Source of the DNA: Nocardia huaxiensis
Lineage (GTDB): Bacteria > Actinomycetota > Actinomycetes > Mycobacteriales > Mycobacteriaceae
Assembly: GCF_013744875.1 (NCBI RefSeq)
Contig: NZ_CP059399.1
Span: forward strand, 7,750,001-7,814,000
Direction: 5' to 3'
DNA length: 64,000 nt
The position numbers and the translations under genes were made by a program. Of the stretch, positions 53,935 to 61,899 are shown in pieces (the first letter of the stretch is position 1; each line of letters opens with the position of its first letter). The notes below the pieces were generated by a model. It made no database searches. It was given only the letters and a program-made list of their open reading frames with translations, and was not told the DNA's origin.

Positions 53935-54737
53935 CGTTCCCCGCCGGAGTTCCTCGACGGTCGAGATTCGGCGCTGGGGCGCAGACGAACCGGGGCATCC
54001 GGCGTTCCGTCAGGCCCAATCGGACGTGGCCGGTCGTCTGTCTGGAACCCTCCGCCGATCGGTGGGATATTCAGCAGATCTTCGCGCCAGCGCCAAGCTT
54101 TGCCGCCGCCCACATTCAGCATCGGGCGCCCGAAGACCAGTTCGGACCTTCCGTTCAGCGCATCTAAGCTGTGGGCCACAACAAAGGTTGTCATATCAAG
54201 ATCAGATTCGGCAGCCATAGCCGCTTCCAGCACGCTGAGCTCCTCGTCTGCGGCACCCTCAAACAATGAGGGCTGGTCCGGGTCAGGATCGCGCTGCGAT
54301 GCTACACGCTGCTTTGTTGGGCTCTTCTGCGGCCATGGCAGTTCATCAAGCTTGCCGAACGCCGACGACGCAAGCAGGAATCGGTTGCCGCCATGCACCC
54401 AACCCGGGCTGCCGTTCAGATTCTTGCGCTCGACCACAGTGGGGTCGAGGCGCGGCATGGTTCGGATGTCCTTGTCGGACAACTGAGCAAACAGGAGGTC
54501 AAGATCATCTTGGTTATCCCCAGAGACCGATACGTACCTCCCGCAGGCAAAGACACGATCGAGGCGGTCCTTGAAAAGGGTGTACCTGGTGGTACCAAGC
54601 CATCCCGCATCGTCGAATGCGCCGTCTTCAGCGTAGATCTCCAGAGATCGCGCAGCCGCGGAAAGGTAGGCCCAGCGGATGCCGCCTAGCACGCCGGCCG
54701 AGCCAAGCTCTGCGATGATCTCCTGCTGTTCGCTCAC
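53931..54737 (-). CDS. Hypothetical partner of the XRE-ImmA/IrrE protein (268 aa)
   Basis: Begins at an ATG and overlaps the peptidase-regulator start by 4 bases, so the pair is co-translated. The N-terminal part is mixed alpha/beta (GIRWAYLSAAARSLEIYAED, LFKDRLDRVFACGRYVSV), then a Pro/Arg-rich end. No family recognised. By analogy with XRE-ImmA pairs it may be the toxin or the target. Confidence 0.65.
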   Translation of the reverse strand: MSEQQEIIAELGSAGVLGGIRWAYLSAAARSLEIYAEDGAFDDAGWLGTTRYTLFKDRLDRVFACGRYVSVSGDNQDDLDLLFAQLSDKDIRTMPRLDPTVVERKNLNGSPGWVHGGNRFLLASSAFGKLDELPWPQKSPTKQRVASQRDPDPDQPSLFEGAADEELSVLEAAMAAESDLDMTTFVVAHSLDALNGRSELVFGRPMLNVGGGKAWRWREDLLNIPPIGGGFQTDDRPRPIGPDGTPDAPVRLRPSAESRPSRNSGGER

Positions 54738-55256
54738 GATCGAAAAGATACACCAAAACCAGTAAGTAGTGCGGAAAAATTAACCTCAAGCGGATGTCAA
54801 GGTAACAGCCCGTCTGTAATATTTGTTGCAATTATTGTACCAAGCTACTCGTCTGCCCACGCGGGGTTAGCGCCAATAGGGACGGTCATGTAGCCCCCTA
54901 TTTGGCCGTGTCGCGCCGCTTCAGCCCGGATGCCGGGGCCGACCCCACCCGGTGTGTATTTCACAACGTGAAAACCGTTGCCGCACACAGTGACCAGTCT
55001 CAGGGATTTGCCGATAAGTAGCGTGTCCGATCGCCCATCTCAGCGCCCGACGAGCCGCCCGGTCGGCCGATTGAGCCCATGTGCAGGACTGTCATTAACT
55101 GAAGGCGGCTCCACCCGAGCCAACGTCGCCGCAGAGCGGACCAGCTCGACTCCCCCAATCGGCTGGCCGCCGCGGTCGGCGGTCGTCGGTGTCCTGCGGC
55201 CGCAAACCGTAAGCGCACGAGGCGTTTACCGGCCGCTCGCACCGAGGAGAAGGACG
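54738..55256. other. Divergent gene-free region, possible oriT or regulatory site
   Basis: A ~520-base gap between the XRE-ImmA pair and the RHH-like gene. GCCAATAGGG and CCCTATTTGGC form a bulged hairpin at 54872-54906, and CAACG-7-CGTTG lies at about 54965-54985. The next gene is RHH-like, as in many relaxosome loci, so this is the best place in the element to look for a transfer origin. Confidence 0.4.
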
Positions 55257-55679
55257 ATGTCCGAACCATCGAACCGGGAAGTCACACTGGCGATCCGGAT
55301 CGACACCGCCCGGCACACCCAGCTCACCTGGATTGCCGATCTGCGGGGCACCAGCCTCAAGGCCGAGTGCTTCCGCGCCGTCGACGCCTGGATCGAAGCT
55401 GCCAAGCAGGATCCCGACCTCATGGCCAGGGCGAACGCCGCCCGAGCAGCCATTGAAGAGGAGGCACGGGCCCGGCAGGCAGCCATCGACAACCTGTTCA
55501 CTGAAACCCCGCCACCGCCGCCGGATGAGGAGGACGAGACCGAGGGGCCCGTCACCGAGGGAGTGGAAGCCAACCCGACTGAGGCTGACGCGACGGTCGA
55601 CGAGCCATCACAAGCCGGGCGCCGCAGTCGTGGACGCCGCGGAGGGCAGCAGGCAGGGGGTGAACAGTCAGGTAGCTGA
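55257..55679 (+). CDS. Ribbon-helix-helix-like DNA-binding protein (140 aa)
   Basis: Start at the ATG behind GAGGAGAAGG. A short strand and two helices (EVTLAIRIDTARHTQLTWIADLRGTSLKAECFRAVDAWIEA, split by eye) resemble MobC/ParG-like RHH folds. A helical stretch rich in Ala/Arg/Glu and a long acidic-to-basic disordered tail (Pro and Glu repeats, then RRSRGRRGG) follow. Probable role at the transfer or partition site. Confidence 0.65.
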   Translation: MSEPSNREVTLAIRIDTARHTQLTWIADLRGTSLKAECFRAVDAWIEAAKQDPDLMARANAARAAIEEEARARQAAIDNLFTETPPPPPDEEDETEGPVTEGVEANPTEADATVDEPSQAGRRSRGRRGGQQAGGEQSGS

Positions 55680-55782
55680 GCAAGTCTCAGCACCTCGGCG
55701 ACAAGGCCGGCGGATAGCAGCTCGAGCTTCGGCTCCCTGTTACCGGCCGGCCAGTACCCAACGAAACATTAAGGAGGTGATC

Positions 55783-56220
55783 ATGAACGAGAAAAATCCA
55801 TACCCACAACACAATTCAGGCGAGCAGCCATCTGACAGCCAGGGCGACGCGGTGTGGTTCGCTGAAGCGCCCGACCACCGCGAGCAGCAACTCATCTGGG
55901 CAGTGGGCGATGCATTGTTGCAGGCCGTCTACGCCGCCGCTGAGAATCCGGGCGACGAAACACATGCCAAGGTGGCCGACACTGCACTGGAAGTGGTCTG
56001 GGCGACGCACATCGTCAACCCGGCCAGCGCCACCGACCAGCAGGTACTGACTGCGCAGGCCAACTACATCTGCGACCGGATCGTCGAGCTGGCTCATACC
56101 TGCGACGACCTCACCACCAGCGACCTTCAGGGCGTCATCGACGCGCTTGCCCTCCGACTGGTCCGAAACCGGCTGCCGCTGGACGCAACTGAGCGGGCGA
56201 AAGGAGGTGATCATGAATGA
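55783..56220 (+). CDS. Hypothetical acidic helical protein preceding ardA (145 aa)
   Basis: ATG 3 bases after AAGGAGGTGATC. The polar N-terminus precedes an Ala-rich all-helical domain (AVGDALLQAVYAAAENPGDE, DTALEVVWATHIV, ANYICDRIVELAHTCDDL). The stop overlaps the ardA start. No family recognised. It shares an identical ribosome site with ardA (AAGGAGGTGATCATGAA), so the pair is likely matched in expression. Confidence 0.65.
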   Translation: MNEKNPYPQHNSGEQPSDSQGDAVWFAEAPDHREQQLIWAVGDALLQAVYAAAENPGDETHAKVADTALEVVWATHIVNPASATDQQVLTAQANYICDRIVELAHTCDDLTTSDLQGVIDALALRLVRNRLPLDATERAKGGDHE

Positions 56221-56887
56221 ACGGTTCCCAGATCCCAACGCACACACCGAGCACCCGCCCGCCTATGGTCAGCCAGAACTTCAACCTGGTCAGGCCGAGT
56301 CGGAGGACATACGAGAAGTTGAGCATCGGACAAACCCGCAGATCTACGTCACAAAGGGAATGCCACTTCGGGCCGAACTCACCACGGGGACGTGGTTGGA
56401 CATGGCCCGACCACCCCAAGACATCTACGCCGAGCTGTATGCCGTTCTCGGCACCGAAGAGGACGCCGGCGTTGATCGCTTCTACATTTGGGACTACCGA
56501 GGCTTCGGTAGCTTCCAGGTGACGACTGGCGCGATCGGGCTGGAGGGGGTTGACTCCGTAGAGATTCTGGCGCAGATTGCTCACGGTATTGCTGAGCATG
56601 GACAGGCCTTCGCGGCGTGGACCAGTGCGCATGAAGATGACCCGGCATCGCTCGATCGCTTCGAAAGCGCCTACAAGGGGTGGTATGCCAGCCTGGCTGC
56701 GTATGCCAGGCACCTACTCGAGCCGTTACACCTCGAGGAACACCCGCGAAGAGCAGTGCCTGACGTCCTCAAGGGCTACATAACCGTCGACTACGCCGCC
56801 CTCGGCGACGCCATGATCAGCGAGGGTGACATCATCGCGGTTCCAGCTGATCAGGGCGGTGTGTGGGTATTCGACGAGGGCACGTAA
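56213..56887 (+). CDS. ardA: ArdA antirestriction protein
   Basis: A 224-residue protein from the ATG behind AAGGAGGTGATC. The family landmarks are present: PQIYVTKGMPLRAEL, DRFYIWDYRGFG (usual IxDYEGF), EILAQIAHGIAEHGQAFAAW and the end GGVWVFDEGT. ArdA mimics B-form DNA and blocks type I restriction when mobile DNA enters a new host. Long N-terminal polar extension of about 40 residues. Confidence 0.9.
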   Translation: MNERFPDPNAHTEHPPAYGQPELQPGQAESEDIREVEHRTNPQIYVTKGMPLRAELTTGTWLDMARPPQDIYAELYAVLGTEEDAGVDRFYIWDYRGFGSFQVTTGAIGLEGVDSVEILAQIAHGIAEHGQAFAAWTSAHEDDPASLDRFESAYKGWYASLAAYARHLLEPLHLEEHPRRAVPDVLKGYITVDYAALGDAMISEGDIIAVPADQGGVWVFDEGT

Positions 56888-56943
56888 ATGCAATCGGACG
56901 CATATTGAATCAAATGCATAACGGAGTTATTCTAAGAACACAT

Positions 56944-57204
56944 ATGAATGAAGAGCAATTCAATGAACAATTCGCTAAGCTCTACGCTTACATGGATAGA
57001 CGATTCGACGGACTAGAAAAAGAATTGAAGTCCGACATCGCAAACCTGCGTGACACTATGGACGAGCGGTTCGATCATGTCGTTGCGAAACTTGACGATC
57101 TCGATACCGAAGTTACCGCCATGCAATCCCAACTCGACCGCCACGAGCGCTGGCACCACCAGGTTGCCGATCACGTCAGACTCACGCTACGGGCAGATGC
57201 CTAG
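56944..57204 (+). CDS. Small coiled-coil protein (86 aa)
   Basis: Start chosen at the ATG before NEEQFNEQFAKLYAYMDRRF; ribosome site weak. The rest is a continuous heptad-like coil (LEKELKSDIANLRDTMDERF, VVAKLDDLDTEVTAMQSQLDRHE). Similar small coiled coils occur in phage and plasmid tail/partition loci. Function unknown. Confidence 0.6.
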   Translation: MNEEQFNEQFAKLYAYMDRRFDGLEKELKSDIANLRDTMDERFDHVVAKLDDLDTEVTAMQSQLDRHERWHHQVADHVRLTLRADA

Positions 57205-57414
57205 CGGGCATCCACAAGTAGCCCATATCCGGAACTATTCCTGATTAGCAGCCAACTCTAGCAATTGACCAATTGCCACGGCATACTGATTGCAGCACCG
57301 CATCTCCTCGCCAATGCCCTCGTAGTTGAGCAGACATAGTACTGTCGCCCTTCGGGCACGGTCTATGTATGGATCGCACTGATTCTATGACAACGCGAAA
57401 GCAGCCGAGTGACG

Positions 57415-57454
57415 TAAATACTACATCCCCTCATTCAAGAAGGGGGTATTTACT
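57415..57454. promoter_or_regulatory. Inverted repeat upstream of the 57484 ORF
   Basis: GTAAATAC and GTATTTAC form 8-bp perfect outer arms with CCCC/GGGG inside, 30 bases before the small ORF. Either an operator or a terminator for the coiled-coil gene; no T tract. Confidence 0.4.
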
Positions 57455-57483
57455 GACTTTGCGTAACGAGTTACTGTGAAACT

Positions 57484-57597
57484 ATGAAAACGAAGAAATA
57501 TTACACTCTCGGCAAGGAGATATCACGCATGATCGGAGGCCTACGAAGCACGGGCCGAAACTTTGAGAATAGGCTATCGGGAGGATTTGGAGTATGA
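57484..57597 (+). CDS. Tiny basic ORF coupled to the next gene (37 aa)
   Basis: ATG AAA ACG start and TGA overlapping the next ATG as ATGA. The product is basic (MKTKKYYTLGKEI... then GRNFENRLSGGFGV). Called from the overlap and from its place after an inverted repeat; ribosome site weak. It may be a leader for the 117-residue gene. Confidence 0.4.
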   Translation: MKTKKYYTLGKEISRMIGGLRSTGRNFENRLSGGFGV

Positions 57598-57947
57598 ATA
57601 CTGTACAAACCACAGCCTGGAGATTCTACGACAAGCAAACGAGAACAATAGTGTACGGATTGGGTCTCTCGCCGGACACATTTGCCCGTAGGCGCTACCT
57701 AGCAATGAACCGCATTCTAGAGTCAGGTGATCGGGGCGGAGAACTGTTTGCAGGTGACGTGATTTGCTTGCCGGGTGATCGAACACGCTACGTGGTCCAC
57801 TTCGACGGCAGATTATCAAGCCAAGACGGCGTCTCTGCACATGTGAAGGATATCAAGACCTATTACGTTGTCGGTCAACTACCCGACGGGTGGCCTGAGA
57901 GTGGCACGTCCCTCGATAACAACGAGGGATCTATTGACAGTCGTTAG
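57594..57947 (+). CDS. Hypothetical protein (117 aa)
   Basis: ATG after GGAGG. Strand-rich in the middle (ELFAGDVICLPGDRTRYVVHFDG) with a conserved-looking YYVVGQLPDGWPESG. No family recognised. The 3' end overlaps the convergent glycosyltransferase by 17 bases. Confidence 0.6.
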   Translation: MNTVQTTAWRFYDKQTRTIVYGLGLSPDTFARRRYLAMNRILESGDRGGELFAGDVICLPGDRTRYVVHFDGRLSSQDGVSAHVKDIKTYYVVGQLPDGWPESGTSLDNNEGSIDSR

Positions 57948-58989
57948 ACCATGACGAGTTACAACTGCAACGCCAATCGGAAATTGTACGGCGAGAGACT
58001 GCAGCACGCTTAGCGCTGGACGTCAATTCTGCCACAATAGACGTGAGTATTGCTAACGGCGACTCCATGCCAATATGAAAGTTCGATTGCCCTTTTTCTT
58101 GCATTCGTTTTCGAACACCCATAGGCAGCGAGGCAACGATCTGAGGGATGAGAACTACGTCCGCTTCGGGCACACGGATCATGTATTCATCCGGGGGAAA
58201 GGTTCGACGAAAGGGAGGCTCCCATCCATCGGCGATAACAACAGGGATACTACCGAAATTTAGCGCCTCGGCAAACCGGAAACTGTAGAGTTCGTCGCCA
58301 CGCGGACAGACAGTGAACCAACTTCTAGACAACAAATGCACGTAACGACGTTGCATGACGGACGGCACATCGGCGAGATGAAGTTCCGAGAAGCTCTCAA
58401 TAGATTCAACATGCCCGCCTTGCAGCTCGGTAATAACTTCTCGAATGGGATGGCTTATAGAACCCATGAATGACCATTCGATGTCTCGGACTAATGGTTC
58501 ACATCTCTGATGCGGTAGCCCGAACATTGGAATGGAGACATCCCAGTCCTGCTGGAACGTGTGGGCATGCGATGCCGCTGATACCACTCGTACATTGAAC
58601 AGGCCCATTTCAGTGCGAAGACGTGAAAAATTGCAGACCGGTGCAGCTTCTAGTACTACTACTTGTTGATTCTTGAATCTATTTGAAACTTCCGCGACAG
58701 CAGCGGGGGCGTTGGCAATTGCATTAGTTAGTTCCTGCCGAGATATTCGCCCCTTATCTGCGTCGTTAGTGCCTGGCCACCATGATTCGAACCCGGTTTC
58801 AAAGTCGCAGAATATGATATCGGCTCGCTGCGGATCGGGATCAAAGCTTGGTAACATGCGGACTGCATCGAGCATCGCCGCAGTCCAGAAGGTCTTTTTG
58901 CTAGGAGGAACTGAGCTAGGAGCACAGACCGATATCTTGCTTAGCTCCGGACTCACTCGACCGGCACCAATCCGACAGGCGCCCAGCAC
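57931..58989 (-). CDS. Exostosin-family glycosyltransferase
   Basis: A 352-residue protein read from a GTG at 58989, 11 bases after AAGGAG; a TTG at 59025 is possible. The C-terminal half is the GT47/exostosin signature: SRSWFTVCPRGDELYSFRFAEALNFGSIPVVIADGW, in pieces of which CPRG, SFRFxEAL and GxIPV are diagnostic. The N-terminal half (RADIIFCDFETGFESWW, VVVLEAAPV) is the donor-side lobe. Last gene of the peptide operon; it probably glycosylates the modified peptide or a hydroxylated residue of it (inference). Confidence 0.85.
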   Translation of the reverse strand: MLGACRIGAGRVSPELSKISVCAPSSVPPSKKTFWTAAMLDAVRMLPSFDPDPQRADIIFCDFETGFESWWPGTNDADKGRISRQELTNAIANAPAAVAEVSNRFKNQQVVVLEAAPVCNFSRLRTEMGLFNVRVVSAASHAHTFQQDWDVSIPMFGLPHQRCEPLVRDIEWSFMGSISHPIREVITELQGGHVESIESFSELHLADVPSVMQRRYVHLLSRSWFTVCPRGDELYSFRFAEALNFGSIPVVIADGWEPPFRRTFPPDEYMIRVPEADVVLIPQIVASLPMGVRKRMQEKGQSNFHIGMESPLAILTSIVAELTSSAKRAAVSRRTISDWRCSCNSSWSNDCQ

Positions 58990-58997
58990 GACATTCC

Positions 58998-59600
58998 CTA
59001 CTCCTTTGCAAAGTTTACAATCCAAAGCGAAGACACACCCCGGCCGCCCTCACGCAGGGTAAAATGCCGCTCCTTGTGACCGACAATTCTCCCGCCCATT
59101 TCAATCAAGGCATCAGAAAATTCACCGATACACTGGTCTGCGACGCCGGATCCGGCCGCCCAAATACCATCTACTACAGACAGTCCGTCGTCCAAAGTCA
59201 ACCGCTTCATCGCACGGATCAGGTCTCGATTGCCATTTGGATAGAGGCCACGTACAGCCAAGAATGTCGTTAGCTCACTACGCCTGCTTGGCGGATCACG
59301 AGCAACGTCCCGAGCAATGAACTCGCATCTGTGCTCTAGCCCCTTGGATCGAACCAGTTCTTTGGCGAAATCCAGAACTATTTGGTCGGCGTCGTATCCC
59401 ACAGCTGCCAGGCATGGGAACTTACGCGCAAGTTCCATAACCAATCGCCCCGGTCCGCATCCTATGTCCATCAGAGTCCGAGGCTGGAAGCCAATGGAAT
59501 CGAGACAAGAAAGTACATCCTCGATATCATGTCCAACATGCGGCGCAGAGAGGTACCAGGATGGTGTTCGTTGGCGCACATCAGATGACCATGTATTCAT
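58998..59600 (-). CDS. Class I SAM-dependent methyltransferase
   Basis: A 200-residue protein. LMDIGCGPGRLVMEL (residues ~43-57) is the SAM-binding motif I, followed by AVGYDADQIVLDFA and ARDVARDPPSRRSELTTFLAVRGLYP as motifs II and IV. The start overlaps the oxygenase stop as ATGA, and the stop overlaps the glycosyltransferase frame. The second tailoring enzyme of the peptide operon; target residue unknown. Confidence 0.88.
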   Translation of the reverse strand: MNTWSSDVRQRTPSWYLSAPHVGHDIEDVLSCLDSIGFQPRTLMDIGCGPGRLVMELARKFPCLAAVGYDADQIVLDFAKELVRSKGLEHRCEFIARDVARDPPSRRSELTTFLAVRGLYPNGNRDLIRAMKRLTLDDGLSVVDGIWAAGSGVADQCIGEFSDALIEMGGRIVGHKERHFTLREGGRGVSSLWIVNFAKE

Positions 59601-60190
59601 TTCCGTACTGAAATGCTTAGATGCATGCTCGGCTCGCTGGTCGTAGTCATGTGCGTCGAATTCATGTGGAAGAGTAGCGCATCGCAGGGGTTGAGCCTCA
59701 CTGACCTCTGCCGCTCCTGTCCTGGCCTATCGCCGGAATTCGACAAAAAGTGGAAGATCTTAACACCCTCCATTTGCATGACTACAGAATCCCACTCGTC
59801 TGTGTGCCAACCGAATGCATCCGAGTGTGGTGAGGATATATAGGCCGAAACACTAGTCGGCCTTTTTAGCTGACCGCTCACGGCACTGGCGATATCGCCG
59901 ATGGTGCCGTGAGAAAGTTCCAGACTTTGAAGCACTGCCGTCCTGGAGTGAATCAGTTCCCGCAATTGATGCTCATTCTTCGGGTACGTCAACGAATCTG
60001 ATTCAGCGAAGGCTAAACGTCTCGACTCAACGTGCTCTCCAAGCGGGTGTTGCATTACCCTGCGTACATCGTCGATAAGGTTCGCACGCTGTGAAGCAGT
60101 GAGCACTTCCGGAATATGAAGGAAGTCCTGGCCACTCTCTAGAAAGGCTTCCAGGAGACGGGCAAGAACTTCCCCCAACTGTCTTTGCAC
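59597..60190 (-). CDS. JmjC/cupin-4-like 2-oxoglutarate oxygenase
   Basis: A 197-residue protein from a GTG 4 bases after the precursor stop; no Shine-Dalgarno, so it probably depends on coupling. Iron ligands are visible as WHTDEWD (HxD) and FHMNSTHM (distal His), within AYISSPHSDAFG, VVMQMEGVKIFHFL and LNPCDALLFHMNSTHM. This is the layout of JmjC ribosomal-oxygenase-like enzymes, which hydroxylate His or Arg side chains. The peptide has a HKH near its C-terminus. Directly follows the peptide gene. Confidence 0.8.
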   Translation of the reverse strand: MQRQLGEVLARLLEAFLESGQDFLHIPEVLTASQRANLIDDVRRVMQHPLGEHVESRRLAFAESDSLTYPKNEHQLRELIHSRTAVLQSLELSHGTIGDIASAVSGQLKRPTSVSAYISSPHSDAFGWHTDEWDSVVMQMEGVKIFHFLSNSGDRPGQERQRSVRLNPCDALLFHMNSTHMTTTSEPSMHLSISVRK

Positions 60191-60194
60191 TGAT

Positions 60195-60365
60195 CTACAT
60201 CGCCGTCGCGAGGTGCTTATGCTTCTTGTCCTGCGGGTCTTTGTTGTAATAGTACGTAGTCCCTGCCATGGGCAGTGTTTCCTTATCCACACCAAGCTCC
60301 ATGTCGGCCTCGGTGGTGGAGAGATTGTGTTCGCTGCGCAATGCAGATGCGAGACTGGACATCAT
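60195..60365 (-). CDS. Putative ribosomal precursor peptide (56 aa), too short for usual ORF calling
   Basis: ATG-ATG after AAGGAG at ideal spacing. The peptide begins MMSSLASALRSEHNLSTTEAD with a leader-like acidic helix (DMELGVDKETLPMAG) and ends TTYYYNKDPQDKKHKHLATAM. A stop 4 bases before the oxygenase GTG makes it the first gene of the operon. The hydrophilic YYYN...HKH segment after the MAG turn looks like the modified core. No known precursor family is recognised; the case rests on position, ribosome site and the enzymes downstream. Confidence 0.65.
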   Translation of the reverse strand: MMSSLASALRSEHNLSTTEADMELGVDKETLPMAGTTYYYNKDPQDKKHKHLATAM

Positions 60366-60724
60366 CTATCTCCTTGCGGTGAAGTTGCCATCGTAGGGTA
60401 AACCCAACTGGATCGACTTGCCCGCGGTTTCGTTCAGAGGCCGGCAATAGGCCTGATTCCGGACCATCCGGCCGAGATGACTGCCACAGAGCTCCGTATG
60501 CTCCATCCAGCCGTTTTGACATCAAGGCCTTAAACTGCAGCGTTGCTCGACAGGGTAGGTAGAGGCTGCCTCGATTCCGTCTACTAGTGTTAACAACCAA
60601 GCGCTCGCTTTTTAATACCAACCAGTTTCGATAATAATGATGCACCGCGCGAGTGGGATCAAGCCCACTCTGTCGGGAATACTGCCGGGATGGGTGCCAC
60701 CTTCACCTGCCTGCACGAGCTCAG
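60366..60724. other. Promoter region of the peptide operon
   Basis: No convincing coding frame. The minus strand near 60400-60415 has a TACCCTACGAT stretch that could include a -10 box. An AT-rich patch at about 60590-60640 may be a second promoter. Confidence 0.4.
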
Positions 60725-61012
60725 CTACCGGCCTGATCCGATGATGGCACGGACGTCGTCTATAATTTGACGTTGCATTTCCGGCTCAACATAGTAATGC
60801 AGATTGCGCGCCTGCAATACTGTTTCCGGATCTCCACCCAGAGCCCTGATCTTTTCGGCTTGTTCCAGAAGTTTATTATCGTATGTAGCCCGAAGGGCGG
60901 GAATGCTGCGCATTTTTCCGTTACTTATCGCCTGAGCAACCGCCCCGATAGTCACTAATAAAGTGTGCTCCGCGGATTCCAACTGCTTCTTTTTCTTTGC
61001 GCTTCCAAACAT
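60725..61012 (-). CDS. Small helical protein at the right end of the element (95 aa)
   Basis: ATG with a weak ribosome site. A basic N-terminus (FGSAKKKKQLESAEHTLL), then helices (IGAVAQAISNGKM, YDNKLLEQAEKIRALGG) and a YYVEPEMQRQIIDDVRAII segment. No family recognised. Last gene before the presumed right junction. Confidence 0.55.
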   Translation of the reverse strand: MFGSAKKKKQLESAEHTLLVTIGAVAQAISNGKMRSIPALRATYDNKLLEQAEKIRALGGDPETVLQARNLHYYVEPEMQRQIIDDVRAIIGSGR

Positions 61013-61111
61013 GGCTTGTGCTCACCCATTTTCAGTCGCTGTCTCGTACTGCTATCGATATGTTTAACAAGACTCCTACCAAGCTAATCTTTTCATACAA
61101 GGCACCGGAAA

Positions 61112-61130
61112 CAAGTCCCAGTCAAGTCCC
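61112..61130. other. Possible right attachment region
   Basis: CAAGTCCC occurs twice (61112-61119 and 61123-61130) in the gene-free gap where high-GC chromosomal DNA resumes. It shares AGTCCC with the T arm of tRNA-Lys. Six bases are weak evidence; placed here because the gap is the most plausible junction. Confidence 0.25.
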
Positions 61131-61175
61131 GGTTACAGGATTGCCGAACTGATACGAGGTCACCCATTCCCGCCC

Positions 61176-61532
61176 TCACTCCTGCCGTGCCACCGGCTCC
61201 CGCATCCGTACCCCTCGCCGCAACAGTGCCAACCGCACCGTCCCAGCATCCGCCCCGAGCTTGGCTCCAACCTGCTTGAGCGTGAGCCGCTCCCCCAGGT
61301 ACAGCTCCACGGCTCGATCCACCTGCTGTTCGCTGAGCCCCTGCTGCCGCATGGGTACACCCATCCGGTGCAGATGCTCACTCACGGTCTGCCGCCGAAT
61401 CGAGTACTTCTCCGCCAGCTCATACACCGTCAGCCCGCGCAGGTAGTCCCGCGCCAACTCAGCCTTCTCCAAATCCGACAGCTTCCGGTACCGAGCGGGT
61501 AATGGCACCACCGGGCGATCGCCACCGCGCAT
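61176..61532 (-). CDS. Double-HTH DNA-binding protein (recombinase C-domain-like)
   Basis: 118 residues from the ATG at 61532; the frame stays open upstream with protein-like residues, and a GTG at 61616 is an alternative. Two HTH units are seen: LSDLEKAELARDYLRGLTVYELAEKYSIRRQTVSEHLHRMGV and LSEQQVDRAVELYLGERLTLKQVGAKLGADAGTVRLALLRRGV, each in its helices typical of Hin/resolvase C-domains. GC-rich, so chromosomal. Possibly a remnant of a recombinase or a small regulator. Confidence 0.7.
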   Translation of the reverse strand: MRGGDRPVVPLPARYRKLSDLEKAELARDYLRGLTVYELAEKYSIRRQTVSEHLHRMGVPMRQQGLSEQQVDRAVELYLGERLTLKQVGAKLGADAGTVRLALLRRGVRMREPVARQE

Positions 61533-61620
61533 AGCCTCGGTCTCCGCCTCATCCAACAGGGCCGAAAGCGCCTGACCAGCGCCGACAAGATTGGAGCTGT
61601 GCCTCAGGAAGCGCACAACA

Positions 61621-61653
61621 AGAAGGGCGAGACCACACCGGTCTCGCCCTTCT
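61621..61653. terminator. Strong terminator-like hairpin
   Basis: Perfect 14-bp arms (AGAAGGGCGAGACC and complement) with a 5-base loop, ahead of the small secreted-protein gene. Which transcript it ends is unclear: no plus-strand gene lies to the left, so it may be a relic of the chromosomal gene order before insertion. Confidence 0.65.
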
Positions 61654-61674
61654 GCTGTGACCGGGGAGGGTCTC

Positions 61675-61890
61675 ATGCTCGATCGCACCGCCGTATACCG
61701 TTCCACGGCAGCACTTCTCATACCGATCGCACTGTCGATCGCAGCCGCCCCGGCCCACGCCGACATCCCGGACTTCCTGTGCAGCGGCTCCGCCACCCTG
61801 TGCAACCCCTCCCCCATCCGCCCCGCCCCCACAGCTCCGGACACCGAACCGCCCTACCCGGCCCCGGAGGGCGTTCGCCGGCCCGCCTAG
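61675..61890 (+). CDS. Small secreted Pro-rich protein (71 aa)
   Basis: ATG behind GGGGAGGG. Signal peptide to AAPAHA, then a mature ~42-residue peptide with two Cys (FLCSGSATLCN) and a Pro-rich end (PSPIRPAPTAPDTEPPYPAP). Common style for small exported actinomycete proteins; function unknown. Confidence 0.7.
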   Translation: MLDRTAVYRSTAALLIPIALSIAAAPAHADIPDFLCSGSATLCNPSPIRPAPTAPDTEPPYPAPEGVRRPA

Positions 61891-61899
61891 GGTGGCGTG

